64,000 nucleotides of DNA. It comes from Drechmeria coniospora. Lineage: Eukaryota; Ascomycota; Sordariomycetes; Hypocreales; Ophiocordycipitaceae. Within the stretch, counting starts at the first letter, position 1; each line of letters begins with the position of its first letter. The translations under genes and the position numbers were made by a program. The DNA is taken from contig NC_054389.1 in NCBI RefSeq assembly GCF_001625195.1, forward strand, positions 8,800,520 to 8,864,519. The letters are read 5' to 3'. The notes under the pieces were generated by a model, which was given only the letters and a program-made list of their open reading frames with translations, did not search any database and was not told where the DNA came from. This document shows positions 1-10,305 of the stretch, piece after piece.

Positions 1-359
1 CAGTACGGATTAAGTTAGCACTTAGGTGTTGAGTATTAACTTACTTGACCCGGAAAAAAAACCGCGATCAACCGTTCAGCTTGTGCGGTTACTCCTCCCA
101 GGCCAACGGTGGAACACCTGAAAACACGTTGCACGTGCATTTCGACAATGGCGAAAAAATCAGGAGCTCTAGATAAACTGGCCATAGAAAGCATATACTT
201 CACTCACTTCCGGTTCGATGTGGAATTTCTGTGTTCTTCTTTTGACGCTTTGTGTTGGATTGGTCTATCATGAATGTAATCCGCAGGTACTACTGCAAAT
301 TTTGGTTGCTCTGAGGAATTCTTAATCGGAATCTTACGGAAAATGGCCGTGGCTGGTTA

Positions 360-1570
360 TTCTTGGTACTGACTGCTCACGCTCACCATCATACTTGCTG
401 TACAGTACTTGTACGGAGTAGTAGGTAATAGACAAAAGTACTAACAGAGTTAGACCGGGTACTCAGCACTCAAGTAGTTGCACTTGTAAATTCAATATAC
501 AGTATTGTATACACTTCACATGAACATGGAATACCAGGACTTAAAGAGACGTCTGCTTGGCACTACCGTACATGCAAGATTACTTAAGCGAACAAGTCAA
601 AGTACTTGTGAGTTATACATGTATGGAGTTTCTCAGTGCCAATACAGCGACTCCAGGTATCAAATTGCTGGATCTACTGAATAATGCCAGTGCAAGTACA
701 CGGACGCCTAAGTAGGTAAGTAGTTCGCATCACCTTCAGTTGAATGTGCATGTATCCCAATGCAGTAACAGTCTCGATCTGCCGAGAGGGAGGGAACAAC
801 TCAGGGAAGTACTAGTACTCACTCAGTGGTTGAGTGGTTGAAAATGCGCAACCGTGCACCTAACACTCACTTAGTTGTACATGTATTGTACTGTACTTGT
901 GCAAATACATGTACTGTAGGCGTAAGTAAGTTCTACGGGAACTCGAACAAGCACAGCTACTGTACGGAGCACATGGGGGTGATACTACCTTGTAAGTACC
1001 TACACGGCGTACTAAGTCAGTATACTTACTCCGTACAGCAAGTAGGCGTTAGTACAGTAAGTAAGTACTGTAATAAGTACTCCGTATTTGTACAATACTT
1101 AGATGTACACCTACTCCGTGCGGAGTACTTGTATTACTACAACGCTAGTAGTTATAATTCTTTAATTATGAGTACAGTGCATGCTTGTAGGAAAGTAGGT
1201 GTACATGTACTTACAGTACGGAGTACAGCAGTTCTAGTTCTATGCTAATAAGTATGCATGCATGCGTGCTCATACATGTGCAGGGTATCATGGCCCGAAC
1301 TGGTACCGGAAAACTTGCATCCACTAGCCCGTAATCTTTGTCCCCCATCAGCGACAAGGATCCTCACACGTGGGTCGAGTCACTCGATTGGGGCGACATC
1401 GGAGGTTCTAGTGGCTTGAAGATACTTACCAGGAAGAGCTAGTACTAGCGGCGGGTACGACGAGTTCGCAGCACTTCTCCGTACATGTACATGTACTCCC
1501 TACAACTGCTTAAGTACAGTAGAAGTAAGTAAGTACTCCGTACCTACTTACCAGTACTCCGTACTTTCTC
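360..1570. repeat. Cluster of TACGGAGTA/TACTCCGTA short palindromic words
   Basis: Exact copies of the 9-mer or its complement are at 412-420, 1027-1035, 1078-1086, 1534-1542 and 1555-1563, with variants between them. They are interleaved with TAAGTA, ACAGTAC and GTACATGTAC words. The same motif recurs in other intergenic gaps of the window. Function unknown. Confidence 0.75.
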
Positions 1571-1709
1571 CACACATGTGCCACAAATGTGCAGGCCGGG
1601 GTACTTACTTACTTGTACCTCCTTGTACAAGTTTATGTACCATTAGCAGTATTTCATGCCTGCCAATCCATCTACTTAGTTGTACTGCAAGTATGCTTGC
1701 AATAACTAA

Positions 1710-2291
1710 AACAGAGCAAAGTTCAACTACACAGCACCAGCAAACCCAGAGGAACGGGCAAACGAAGCTGCGAGGGATTGGGATGCCGAGATGCGCATTG
1801 AAGAAGACTTACGGTGAGCAAGTTTAAAACCATCAGTAGTCGCACACCCCGCGGAGCCACTCCGTGACCGAAAATAGTACGTGACCAGTTTTACGACAAG
1901 AAACACCTTGGCCAAGTTAGAGCAGTCCATTCGACGGGGATGCACTCGCATCCTTACTCGTACTTGCGTAGGTGCAGCGAATACGTGTGTTTTTCTCGCA
2001 AGGATGCAATGCAGGCGGCCGTGATATCCGAGGGCCTAACGCGCGCCGAGCCATGCGAGCAATTGGTTCTCCCCGCGGATCCCCTCCCCGGGTGCTCCTC
2101 TCGCCGCCTCGACACCCATTCATGACGCATTCAGCGGCAGGCCCACCAGGATGACAAGGTCCGTCTTGTCAACGAGGTGCTGCTCGGAAACGCCATCCTC
2201 CACATGGCACAGACCTTGCGGCTGTCCTCCTTCTGGTGGGGGGGTCACCTTGACAGAAGTGTTCAAGGTAATGAGCTGGAACATGTACTGC
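1710..2291 (+). pseudogene. Possible decayed gene fragment, unrecognised
   Basis: Two stretches read like real protein but do not join into an open gene. The first (1710-1813) encodes an Asn/Pro/Glu-rich stretch including PEERANEAARDWDAEMR and ends in a good donor-like GTGAGC. The second (2141-2291) follows an acceptor-like GGCAG and includes VNEVLLGNAILHMAQTLR before a TGA. The simplest splice between them does not keep both frames; a small middle exon near 1890-1916 is conceivable. No start codon or family was recognised. This may be a relic, or a real short multi-exon gene whose structure I could not resolve. Confidence 0.25.
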
Positions 2292-3299
2292 GTGATGGGT
2301 GAAGATGGGTCCTACATCGTACGCGCTCTTTCGTTGCGTCTTTTGACGACCTCGGCGTAGGTTGGTTTCACCCGAATGCTTACAAGTTACAGCCAGGCAG
2401 AAGCAGGCAGGCCTTGCGCGGCAGTAGGTACATGTAGTAAAAGCACTTACCGGCAATCTGAGACGTAGCGAGTGTGGATGAGGCGAAGGGTGCTCCCGGC
2501 AGGACCTGTCATTGTTCGCCTGCCTGGTGCACGTTGCGTCCGGCAAATAACCATGTAAGCACCCATCATGACACCTGAGTGCCAGGTCGCACATTAGTTC
2601 GGTCTGGCTGACGGAACTAGGTGGCTGCTGCATATGCACGAACCAACGCCGGCAAAGCCAGAACGTGTGCAGGAAGTTATATTCTTCGACTCTCCTCCTC
2701 CACTTTGCCGTCATTTCTCGTCCATCCATCAACTTCCCGCCACGTACGTTTCCTCTCAGGGCCTCTTGGTGTCCTGTGCTACTAAATCTTTTTCTTCAGG
2801 CAGGCCCGGCTGCACAGGTACCATTCTGCCCTCGAGCAATTTAAAAGACTTGCCTTCCCTTCTTGCACATCCTGCACTGCGGGCGATAATCCGAACCGAC
2901 TACGACGATACTACGGGATTCCGACCACCAAGAATACGTGCTCGTTCGACGAGTCCATGTGCCGGTGCGAACTTGCAATTGCAAAACACGACCAAGTACT
3001 TGTCCCGTCAATCCGCTTCATCGCCGGCTGTCAGTCAAAATCATTAATCATCATCCGCTTCTGTGCAGTCCGCTGCGCCTGCCTCGAGACAACGACGATT
3101 GGTCAAACTCTTGAAGTTTTTATTTCACCGACCCGCGTTTCTTTACACCGAACCGTGCTGGTCGTCAAGCCGGAGTGGTACAGCCAAGGTCACATCCGGG
3201 TCGGACGGGAGGTCAGTGTTGGTTGCCGAGAAAGGATACGAATTGGAGGTGAGTGAAAAAGGACGGCCAACCCTGTGCTGTATTACAGGCCTCTTGGCT

Positions 3300-3720
3300 T
3301 AGTACCTGCTTAGGTACAGTACAATGGTAGTAAGTACAGTACTAACCAAGCACTTAGGGAGGCACCTAGGACCTTTCGCCTACCAAGGTACGGAGTACTC
3401 CAAACTTGTTGTAGCAACACACATCACCCCGTCGTACCGCCGCACGGTATTACTCCGTAAGTACATCTGTACTGTACGGTACTTGTGTGCTCCGTGCCAT
3501 ACGTGCATATATGCGCCACGGTTACGCCACAACGCCAGGCGCCCGCCACTAGTACCTAATAGTAAGTATTCTACCACGGGCCGGTCTCGCTTCACCCTGG
3601 CAAGATCTGCCCGAACAGTACCGACTAATGTACTTGTACTTGCTTGTACTTACCATCAGTCATAGCCCAGCAGACTTTGCGAGTACGAGTACGGTCTATT
3701 ACGGAGTACGGAGTTCCTAC
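3300..3720. repeat. Cluster of TACGGAGTA/TACTCCGTA words
   Basis: Exact 9-mers are at 3389-3397, 3451-3459 and 3700-3708, with surrounding AGTACAGTAC and TACTTGTACTT words. Same family as the cluster at 360-1570. Confidence 0.7.
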
Positions 3721-4161
3721 ATCGTCATTGGCAAGGGTCCTCAGTCCCCTCGATCCCACCCTCTGGTTGGTCTCGACTTGTTGAGAACTGGCCGGAGGCG
3801 CCCTCCACGCTTCCACGCTTGCAGGCCTTGGCCACCCTAGCTCGCAGTCAATTGCAGGGTCCAAATTAACCCAGTCGTCTCGTCCAACCTTGAAATTCCA
3901 TTCTCTCTTCCACAACCACGGCCGGATCCAGATGAAGGCCGCAGTTTCCAGACAAGGTGCGTCTTGACAACTTGTCATCTCCTCCTACTCATTGCGTACC
4001 ATTCACCATTGCTGCCCTGAACGGCACGACTTGCTCATGTTCATTCTTCCACCTTGTTGCACATTTTTTTCATTCTACTTTTCTTGCCTAATCCTTACCC
4101 CTCCGTCGACGTAGATCTGGGCCTCAGGCAAGCCACTCAATCCGCCTTGGCCAAGTTTGTC

Positions 4162-6305
4162 ATGAACAACTCGCTTCCTTCATCGTCACAGCCGTCCGCC
4201 TCTCCTACCATTTCCGAACCAGACCAGCACCTTCATCTTCCCCCGCCGGCTTATCGAAATGGAATTCCGACCTCCTTTTCACACGCCGTCCCGACGGCGC
4301 CAGTGCATGTTTCGTCCATGGCACAGGCCCTACGAATGATGGACATGACCGAGACGCCGCTCACGCAGAGTGTCAACTCGACTGCTCCTAATTCTCCGCG
4401 CCTGTAAGTCGCTTGCTGAACTATACTATACCTCTCTGGCCCGTTCGAGCTCCGCATGCTCTCCTGCTCGAGCGCAACCCCCCTTCGCCGCCATCCGCTC
4501 CTCCTTTGCCCCGTCATGCTGACTTTGTCCTGCCCGCTTCAAGCCCCCCGCGTCGCCAGAATTCGGGCAGCCAGACACCCCGAGTTCGAGCCCATGCGAC
4601 AACTCTCAACATTCCCGGCATGACTCGCTCGCGCGTCTCTCCCGATGGCCGAATCCCTCAGCGCGACGTCGCTGCCAAGCTCGTCATCGTCATGGTCGGC
4701 CTCCCGGCTCGTGGCAAGTCCTACATCACCAAGAAGCTGCAGCGTTATCTGTCGTGGCAGCAGCACGACTCCCATATCTTCAACGTCGGAAACCGGAGAC
4801 GAACGGCGGCGGGCATCAAGGTCTCTGCCAAGCCCACCCTCGCACCTGAGCACGACCGTCTCGACCCTCCTGTACGGGCCGCCACCATCCTGCTCAACGG
4901 CGTGCCGGCCCCCGACTCCATCGCGACTCTCGAGCCCCCGGAACCGACAGCCCTCACCTTGGACGGCGCGGCCGGGGAGGAGCAAGAAGGCCTCGACCAG
5001 TCCGCTCAATTCTTCGATCCCAAGAACGAGAAGGCTGCCGCCATGAGAGATCAGGTCGCCATGGACACGCTCGATGAGCTGCTCGACTACCTGCTCAACA
5101 AGGGCGGCGCCGTTGGCATCCTCGATGCGACAAACAGCACGGTGAAGCGGAGGCAGCAGGTTGTCCGCCATATTAAGGACCGCGAGCCCAAGCTTGGCAT
5201 CCTCTTCATCGAGAGCATCTGTGAGGACCAGAATCTCCTCGAAGCCAACATGCGCCTCAAGCTCTCTGGTCCAGACTACCGCGACAAGGACCCCTACAAG
5301 TCCCTCGAGGACTTCAAAAACCGAGTGGCCGCCTACGCGAGCGCCTACGTTCCCCTCGGCGCCTACGAGGAGGCGAATGACCTCCAGTACATCCAGGTTT
5401 GATCATCCCACACCCGCACCTGCGAGGTGGCGTTAACACCCCGGCAGATGATAGATGTCGGCCGAAAGCTTGTGCAGCACCGGCTGAAGGGCTTCCTAAG
5501 CGGCGGCATCAGCAACTACCTCTCCAGCTTCAACCTCGCCCCGCGCCAGATTTGGATTACTCGCCATGGTCAGAGCGTCGACAACGAGCTGGGAAAGCTG
5601 GGTGGCAACTCCCCCATCACCGAACGCGGCCATTGCTACGGCCTCGCCCTGCACAAGTTCATCACCCAAAAGCGAAAGGAGTGGCTGATGGAGCAGAAGA
5701 GCAAGATGGCCCAAGCGTCCTTCCCGCCGCTTCCCGGCGATAACACTCCTCCGTACCCAGACATGAACCAAGACCTGGACGAGAAGAACTTCTGTGTCTG
5801 GACCTCGATGCTGCAGCGAAGCGTTGAGACGGCCGAATACTTTGACGTGGACGACGACTACGATGTGAAGAACTGGGAAATGCTCAACGAGCTCAACACC
5901 GGTCAATTCGAGGGCATGACATACGACGAGATTGCGAAAAAGTACCCGGACGAGTTTCAGAAGCGTGCCAACGACAAGCTCAATTACATCTATCCCGGCG
6001 TCGGTGGTGAGGGTTACCTCCAAATCATCAGCCGTCTTCGCGACATGGTCCGAGAGATTGAACGCATCACGGAGCATCTCCTCATCATCGGCCATCGCTC
6101 CGTCTGCCGAGTCCTGATGGCCTACTTCATGGACCTCACACGGGAGGACATTACGGACATGGATGTGCCCCTCGGCATGCTCTACTCGATCGAGCCGAAA
6201 CCGTACGGTATTGCCTTTCACGCCTACAGGTACGACGAACCCCGTGGCTGGTTCGAGGAGATGCCCAACTACAAGCCGCAGAAGGCTGCCAGAGGCACCG
6301 TCTAG
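4162..6305 (+). CDS. 6-phosphofructo-2-kinase/fructose-2,6-bisphosphatase family protein (FBP26-like)
   Basis: Controls fructose-2,6-bisphosphate, the cytosolic regulator of glycolysis versus gluconeogenesis. Exons 4162-4403, 4544-5396 and 5448-6305 give 650 residues. The kinase half has a Walker A, GLPARGKS, at 133-140 and the ILDATN motif with Asp275. The phosphatase half has RHG with His405, the acid in GQFEG (Glu520) and a second His in IIGHRS (His581), so the histidine-phosphatase site looks intact. The N-terminal ~110 residues are Ser/Pro-rich and probably regulatory. About 60 extra residues (170-232), absent from animal enzymes, sit between FNVG and the FFDP segment. The first ATG of exon 1 was chosen; the frame is open further upstream but has no ATG. 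Which activity dominates cannot be told from sequence; the similarity is closest to yeast Fbp26-type proteins. Confidence 0.92.
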
Positions 6306-7005
6306 GCGACGAATTGGACACATGCACCGTGATGAGCAAACAGCGAGCCCCCGATCGAGGGTTGTACTTTTATTTTGATCACGGTTTCGGAGATGGTAGG
6401 GGAGGGACGATGGCGTTTGGCTTCGGTGACCGCTACGCATTAGACGACGGCCGCGGAAACCGGTACGAGGCGGCGGCTCTGTTAACACTGTTTCAAAAAT
6501 ACCCAGAACTGGCGATACGCTGCCCGCCAGCGGCGTTGCATCGTTGAAACATACGATGCGTGCCTTTTCCACCCTCTTTTTTTTACTCAATTTTCTCGGG
6601 CGGCTATCGGCGTTCAATCGGTATCATTACCTAGTTCCCAGGAGGGGGAGGCCGCTCATTTGTATAGAGCACCATTGCTCTGCGCGAGATTGAGCCATGG
6701 GATTTGTTCTTCGCATGGGATTTGTTCTTCGCATGAGATTTGTTCTTCGCATGGGATTTGTTCTTCGCACGCACATATTCAGCCAGGCTTGAATCATGCG
6801 TATACTAGATGTAGACGAGCTATCGTCGAATAATCTGTCAAAACCTTGGAACAGTGTGCTTGATTTAGTTGTCAATTGATCATTGCGTATCGCCACCAAA
6901 TAACATGTTGCCATCCGCTACCGTTCCAAGGAACCATTGTCCGAAACACCTTGCAATGCAATGCAAAATACGACATGGCCATATGAGAGGATACACTGCA
7001 CATTT
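6306..7005. other. Intergenic space between convergent genes
   Basis: Holds the 3' ends of the phosphofructokinase-2 gene (+) and SOF1 (-), and an 18-bp minisatellite at 6699-6770. No gene seen. Confidence 0.7.
6699..6770. repeat. 18-bp tandem repeat, four copies
   Basis: Four tandem copies of the unit GGGATTTGTTCTTCGCAT at 6699-6716, 6717-6734, 6735-6752 and 6753-6770; the third has GAG for GGG and the last ends in C. The complementary strand reads as RRTNPM repeated within a 95-codon open frame (6627-6914), which I do not consider a gene. Confidence 0.9.
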
Positions 7006-8343
7006 TTACTTTTCCTTGGCCAGCACCATCTTTTCTCTTTCGCTCTTGCGCCTCTCAAACTGCTTCTTGGTGTGCCGCCGCTCGTTCTCATCCTTGCGCT
7101 TGATGCTCTTGAGCTCTTCTGCTTTTATCTCACCAGCCTTCTTGAGCACTTTGGGCACGTGGCGGTGGCGCTTGATGCGGCGGACCTCGGGCATGTGGGC
7201 GAAGCGGTTCACAAGAGCTTCGTTGTACTCGAGCGCCTGCCGGTGTCTGGCGGATTTGACGCCCTGGCGCTCGGAGGCGTTGGCACGCCAGAGTCGAATG
7301 TTACCATCGTCCGAGCCCGAGAGGATGTACTTGGCATCGGGCGTCCACTTGGCGGTCATGACGCGCTGCATGCGCTTGGTGTGGTAAATATCGCGAGAAT
7401 GGCCGCGGTTGCGCTCCCAGAGGCGAACGGTGCGATCCCAGGAGGCCGAGACGAGCTCTTCGCCCGTGGGGGAGAACTCGACGTCCATGACGGCGGCGAC
7501 GTGGTCCTTGAGGACGTTGAGGGCGCGATCGAAGCGGCGCATGTCAAAGAGATAGATGTTGTGGTCCTCGGAAGCCGTCGCCATGTTAAAGGCCTCCATG
7601 GGTGACCAGGCTATATGGTTCGTGGCGAAATTCAGAATCGTCTTGCAGACAGGCGTCGAGGTCCGAAGGTCGTAGATGACAATTGAGCGATCGGTGGAGC
7701 AGGAAGCAAGGATGGACGTCTCGACGTAGTTGAAGGAGACGTTGGTGATGGTATCGGTTGACGTGGGCCACTGGAGTACCTCGGGAGCCGCTGTGTGCTT
7801 TTCGAGATCATAGATTGATATGACGCTCGAAGCCGCCGCGAACGCATTTTTTGATCGGTGGTGTGAGAGGCTGGTGAAGGCGCCTGCGCCCAACCAAGAT
7901 GATATCGGCGCCGCTTCGCTGGGCGTATTATACGGATCAAACAGCTTGATTGTGCGGTCGGCACCACAGGTCAAAAGTTTCTGGTCTCTCGTCCACTCGA
8001 GCCCCTTGACGATGTTTTGGTGCGCCGTCGTGTGCCAAGTCTCGTCACGGTCCGTCAAGTCCCAGACCTTGACGACGCCATCGCCACTCCCACTGGCGAA
8101 CCGTTGCAGAGAGTTTGGATCCTTGGCGATTGAGTATACGCCATCAACATGGCCCCTCCCAAGCTGGCCGATGAAGGGCGCAGCGTGCATCCGCTCGAGC
8201 TTTACCGCATTGACTGCACGCTGATACTCTCGAGCTCGCTCGAATGGATGCAGTGCGGAGTCGAGGTTCCGCGGCTTTTTGGCAACGTCGGAGCCCGGCG
8301 CTTGGTGCGACGACACCGAGCGGCTGAGTGCTTTGATCTTCAT
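7006..8343 (-). CDS. SOF1: SOF1-like WD40 protein (DCAF13 family), SSU processome
   Basis: Nucleolar WD40-repeat protein of the small-subunit processome (U3 snoRNP), needed for 18S rRNA maturation. Single exon, 445 residues, usual for the family. The N-terminus has the family-typical RNLDSALHPFERAREYQRA. WD repeats follow, with WD dipeptide ends such as VKVWDLTD and IRLWRA. The last ~70 residues form the basic Sof1-type tail (RIKRHRHVPKVLKKAGEIK, then Lys/Arg/Glu-rich). It is divergent from RPB3, with about 400 nt between the two start codons, suggesting a shared bidirectional promoter. Confidence 0.95.
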   Translation of the reverse strand: MKIKALSRSVSSHQAPGSDVAKKPRNLDSALHPFERAREYQRAVNAVKLERMHAAPFIGQLGRGHVDGVYSIAKDPNSLQRFASGSGDGVVKVWDLTDRDETWHTTAHQNIVKGLEWTRDQKLLTCGADRTIKLFDPYNTPSEAAPISSWLGAGAFTSLSHHRSKNAFAAASSVISIYDLEKHTAAPEVLQWPTSTDTITNVSFNYVETSILASCSTDRSIVIYDLRTSTPVCKTILNFATNHIAWSPMEAFNMATASEDHNIYLFDMRRFDRALNVLKDHVAAVMDVEFSPTGEELVSASWDRTVRLWERNRGHSRDIYHTKRMQRVMTAKWTPDAKYILSGSDDGNIRLWRANASERQGVKSARHRQALEYNEALVNRFAHMPEVRRIKRHRHVPKVLKKAGEIKAEELKSIKRKDENERRHTKKQFERRKSEREKMVLAKEK

Positions 8344-8744
8344 GTTGGCGTTGTCGCTGTCGACAGGAGCAAGTCGATCAGATCAAGGTCGAATTTGATG
8401 TCGCTGGGCTTGCTGATGCCATGGCGGGGATTTTTTTCTCTTATCGCCCGATGGGGTCTGGGCTTGAAGCAGGCTCCAACGCAGTCCTGGTCGATAAGAA
8501 GTTAGGGTGACTAAGCATTGAACCTGCTGCTGGCGCAAGAACACCAGGACCGTTCCTTTCGAACCAAATCCAGCTTTAAACCATTTCTCATCCTTCTACC
8601 GATACACTCTTGCGGACCTGCTTGACGAATATCCTCGGAAGAAAGCGCACCGACACGTAGACGGCGTAAAATCCGCGAGAGCTCTGCGATTTGTACCCTC
8701 GCTTGGTCGCATCTCTGCGGCCAGCGTCCAGTTCAACGACCACG
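8344..8744. promoter_or_regulatory. Bidirectional intergenic region SOF1/RPB3
   Basis: 401 nt between the start codons of two divergent housekeeping genes. I saw no clear TATA box. The assignment as a shared promoter is positional inference. Confidence 0.5.
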
Positions 8745-9977
8745 ATGGACGGCATGGACTACGACCCGATGGTGATGGACGGGGAGAGCGAGGTGCCTCA
8801 GGTGAAGATTTCTGCAGTACGTATGCAATCAACCATCCAGGTGGCGTGGCTTTTCAGTGTCGACTAACAAGAGCCTTTTTCAGGCCGATGGTACGCGGGT
8901 CGACTTTGAGCTGTCCAAAACGAACCTCTCATTCGCAAACTCGATTCGACGAATCATCCAGGCGGAAGTTCCCACCATTGCCGTCGACCTGGTCGAGATC
9001 GAGATCAACAAGTCCGTGCTCGCCGACGAGTTCATCGCCCACCGGCTAGGGCTGATCCCCCTGAACTCCAAAGGCGTCAACGAGCTCAACTACTCTCGCG
9101 ATTGCGATTGCGACCAGTACTGCGAGCAGTGCAGCGTCACGCTAACGCTGCATGCGAAATGCACAAGCGACCAGATAATGAAAGTCTACGCCCGGGACCT
9201 GGTAGTGGACGGGCGCCATGCGAGCTCCGTGGGAAGCCCTGTCATCCTGGATCCTGAGGGTCTTGGGTGTCTGATCGCGAAGTTGCGCAAGGATCAAGAA
9301 CTGAAGCTCACATGTATTGCCAAAAAGGGGATCGCCAAGGAGCATGCCAAGTGGATGCCGACATCCGCCGTGGGGTTCGAGTACGATCCTCACAACAAGC
9401 TGCACCACCTCGACATGTGGTTCGAGAACAATACAGACCCGGAAAAAGAATGGCAAGTTGACCCTTGATGACGATACAACTCGATTCTAATGATGCGAAA
9501 AGGCCGAAGAGCAAGTATGCAGAGTGGGAAGAGCCACTTCAAGAGGGCGAGAAGTTTGACTACGATGCCCAACCCGAGCGGTTCTATTTTGAAGTCGAGG
9601 CGTCAGGAACTATGGAGCCCGATCAGATTGTCCAGGGAGGAATACGAGCCCTCCAGCAGAAGATCGGTGCCCTTCTCAAGGGCCTTGATCCGAGGAAATA
9701 CGGCGGCGAAGAGGTTGACGCCGACGGTCCTCAAAGTCCAGCCTTGAACATGGACGGAGGCACGACCCCTTGGCAGGATCAGGGGTACACCACCCCCTAC
9801 GGTGGGAACATGACGTCTTACGGAGGTGGGAACACTGCTTACGGAGGTGGAAATACGGCTTACGGGTCGGGCGGCAATACGGCCTACGGCGGCGGCGGAA
9901 CGACGGCTTACGGAGCTGGGGGCAACTCGTACGGGGCAGGCGCAGGTTCGTACGGAAGTACGACGCCCTACAGTTAA
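8745..9977 (+). CDS. RPB3: DNA-directed RNA polymerase II subunit RPB3
   Basis: Alpha-like subunit that nucleates RNA polymerase II assembly with Rpb11. Exons 8745-8816, 8884-9452 and 9503-9977 give 371 residues. The alpha motif FANSIRRIIQAEVPTIA starts near residue 41. The zinc-loop cysteines are C98, C100, C104 and C107 (CDCDQYCEQC). The HRLGLIPL segment and the C-terminal dimerisation part are present. The second intron (9453-9502, 50 nt) starts with GCAAGT, not GT; it is the only junction found that gives the family-typical EKEWPKSKYAEW. The final ~65 residues are an unusual low-complexity Gly/Tyr/Thr/Asn tail (repeats like AYGGGN), making the protein longer than yeast Rpb3 (318 residues). 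Confidence 0.95.
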
Positions 9978-10305
9978 CCCACGGAGCAATACTATTATCC
10001 TTGACGTGGGGCACGTACGCGATCCTCATCCGGGGGTACCATGCGGTCCGTTACTTTCTTCTGTTGCTTGGTCAGTCATGCTGAGGCAGGCGAGGCTATC
10101 GCGGGTGGGCATTGCCGCCAGGTCACAGATTCCCGTGGGTGTGAGGATGGGCCGAGCTTGACGTGTTTTGCATGATTTGCATCCATGCCACTTCCTACCC
10201 GCCTTTGAATCCTTACGAAATGGGTTGTAGGCCTCAATATGCAATGCCCTTCTAAAATATAACGCCACCACCAATGCCCAGTTCTAAATGCCCAATGTTT
10301 CTCAA
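9978..10305. other. Intergenic space between convergent genes
   Basis: Between the stop codons of RPB3 (+) and the mitochondrial carrier (-). No gene or distinct repeat seen. Confidence 0.6.

Larger units (their letters stand above)
1..4161. other. Gene-free, GTAC-rich intergenic region
   Basis: No convincing intact gene. From about 360 to 1570 and 3300 to 3720 the DNA is dominated by GTAC-centred words (TACGGAGTA, TACTCCGTA, AAGTACTT, ACATGTAC). The reading frame open over 826-1248 is made of this repeat and is not a gene. A possible decayed coding fragment is listed separately at 1710-2291. The last few hundred bases before 4162 become pyrimidine-rich and probably contain the promoter and 5' UTR of the next gene. 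Confidence 0.7.

Noticed and set aside
826..1248. 140-codon frame in the first repeat cluster
   Set aside because: Tyr/Val/Cys-rich because it translates GTAC/TACTCC words; no gene-like composition.
360..1570. CRISPR-like or transposon interpretation of the GTAC-word clusters
   Set aside because: No regular spacing, no spacers, no terminal repeats or target duplications, and no associated genes; the host is a fungus.
5496..6617. 373-codon open frame antisense to the phosphofructokinase-2 gene
   Set aside because: It mirrors the codon pattern of the real sense gene, has no family features, and the sense product has intact catalytic motifs.
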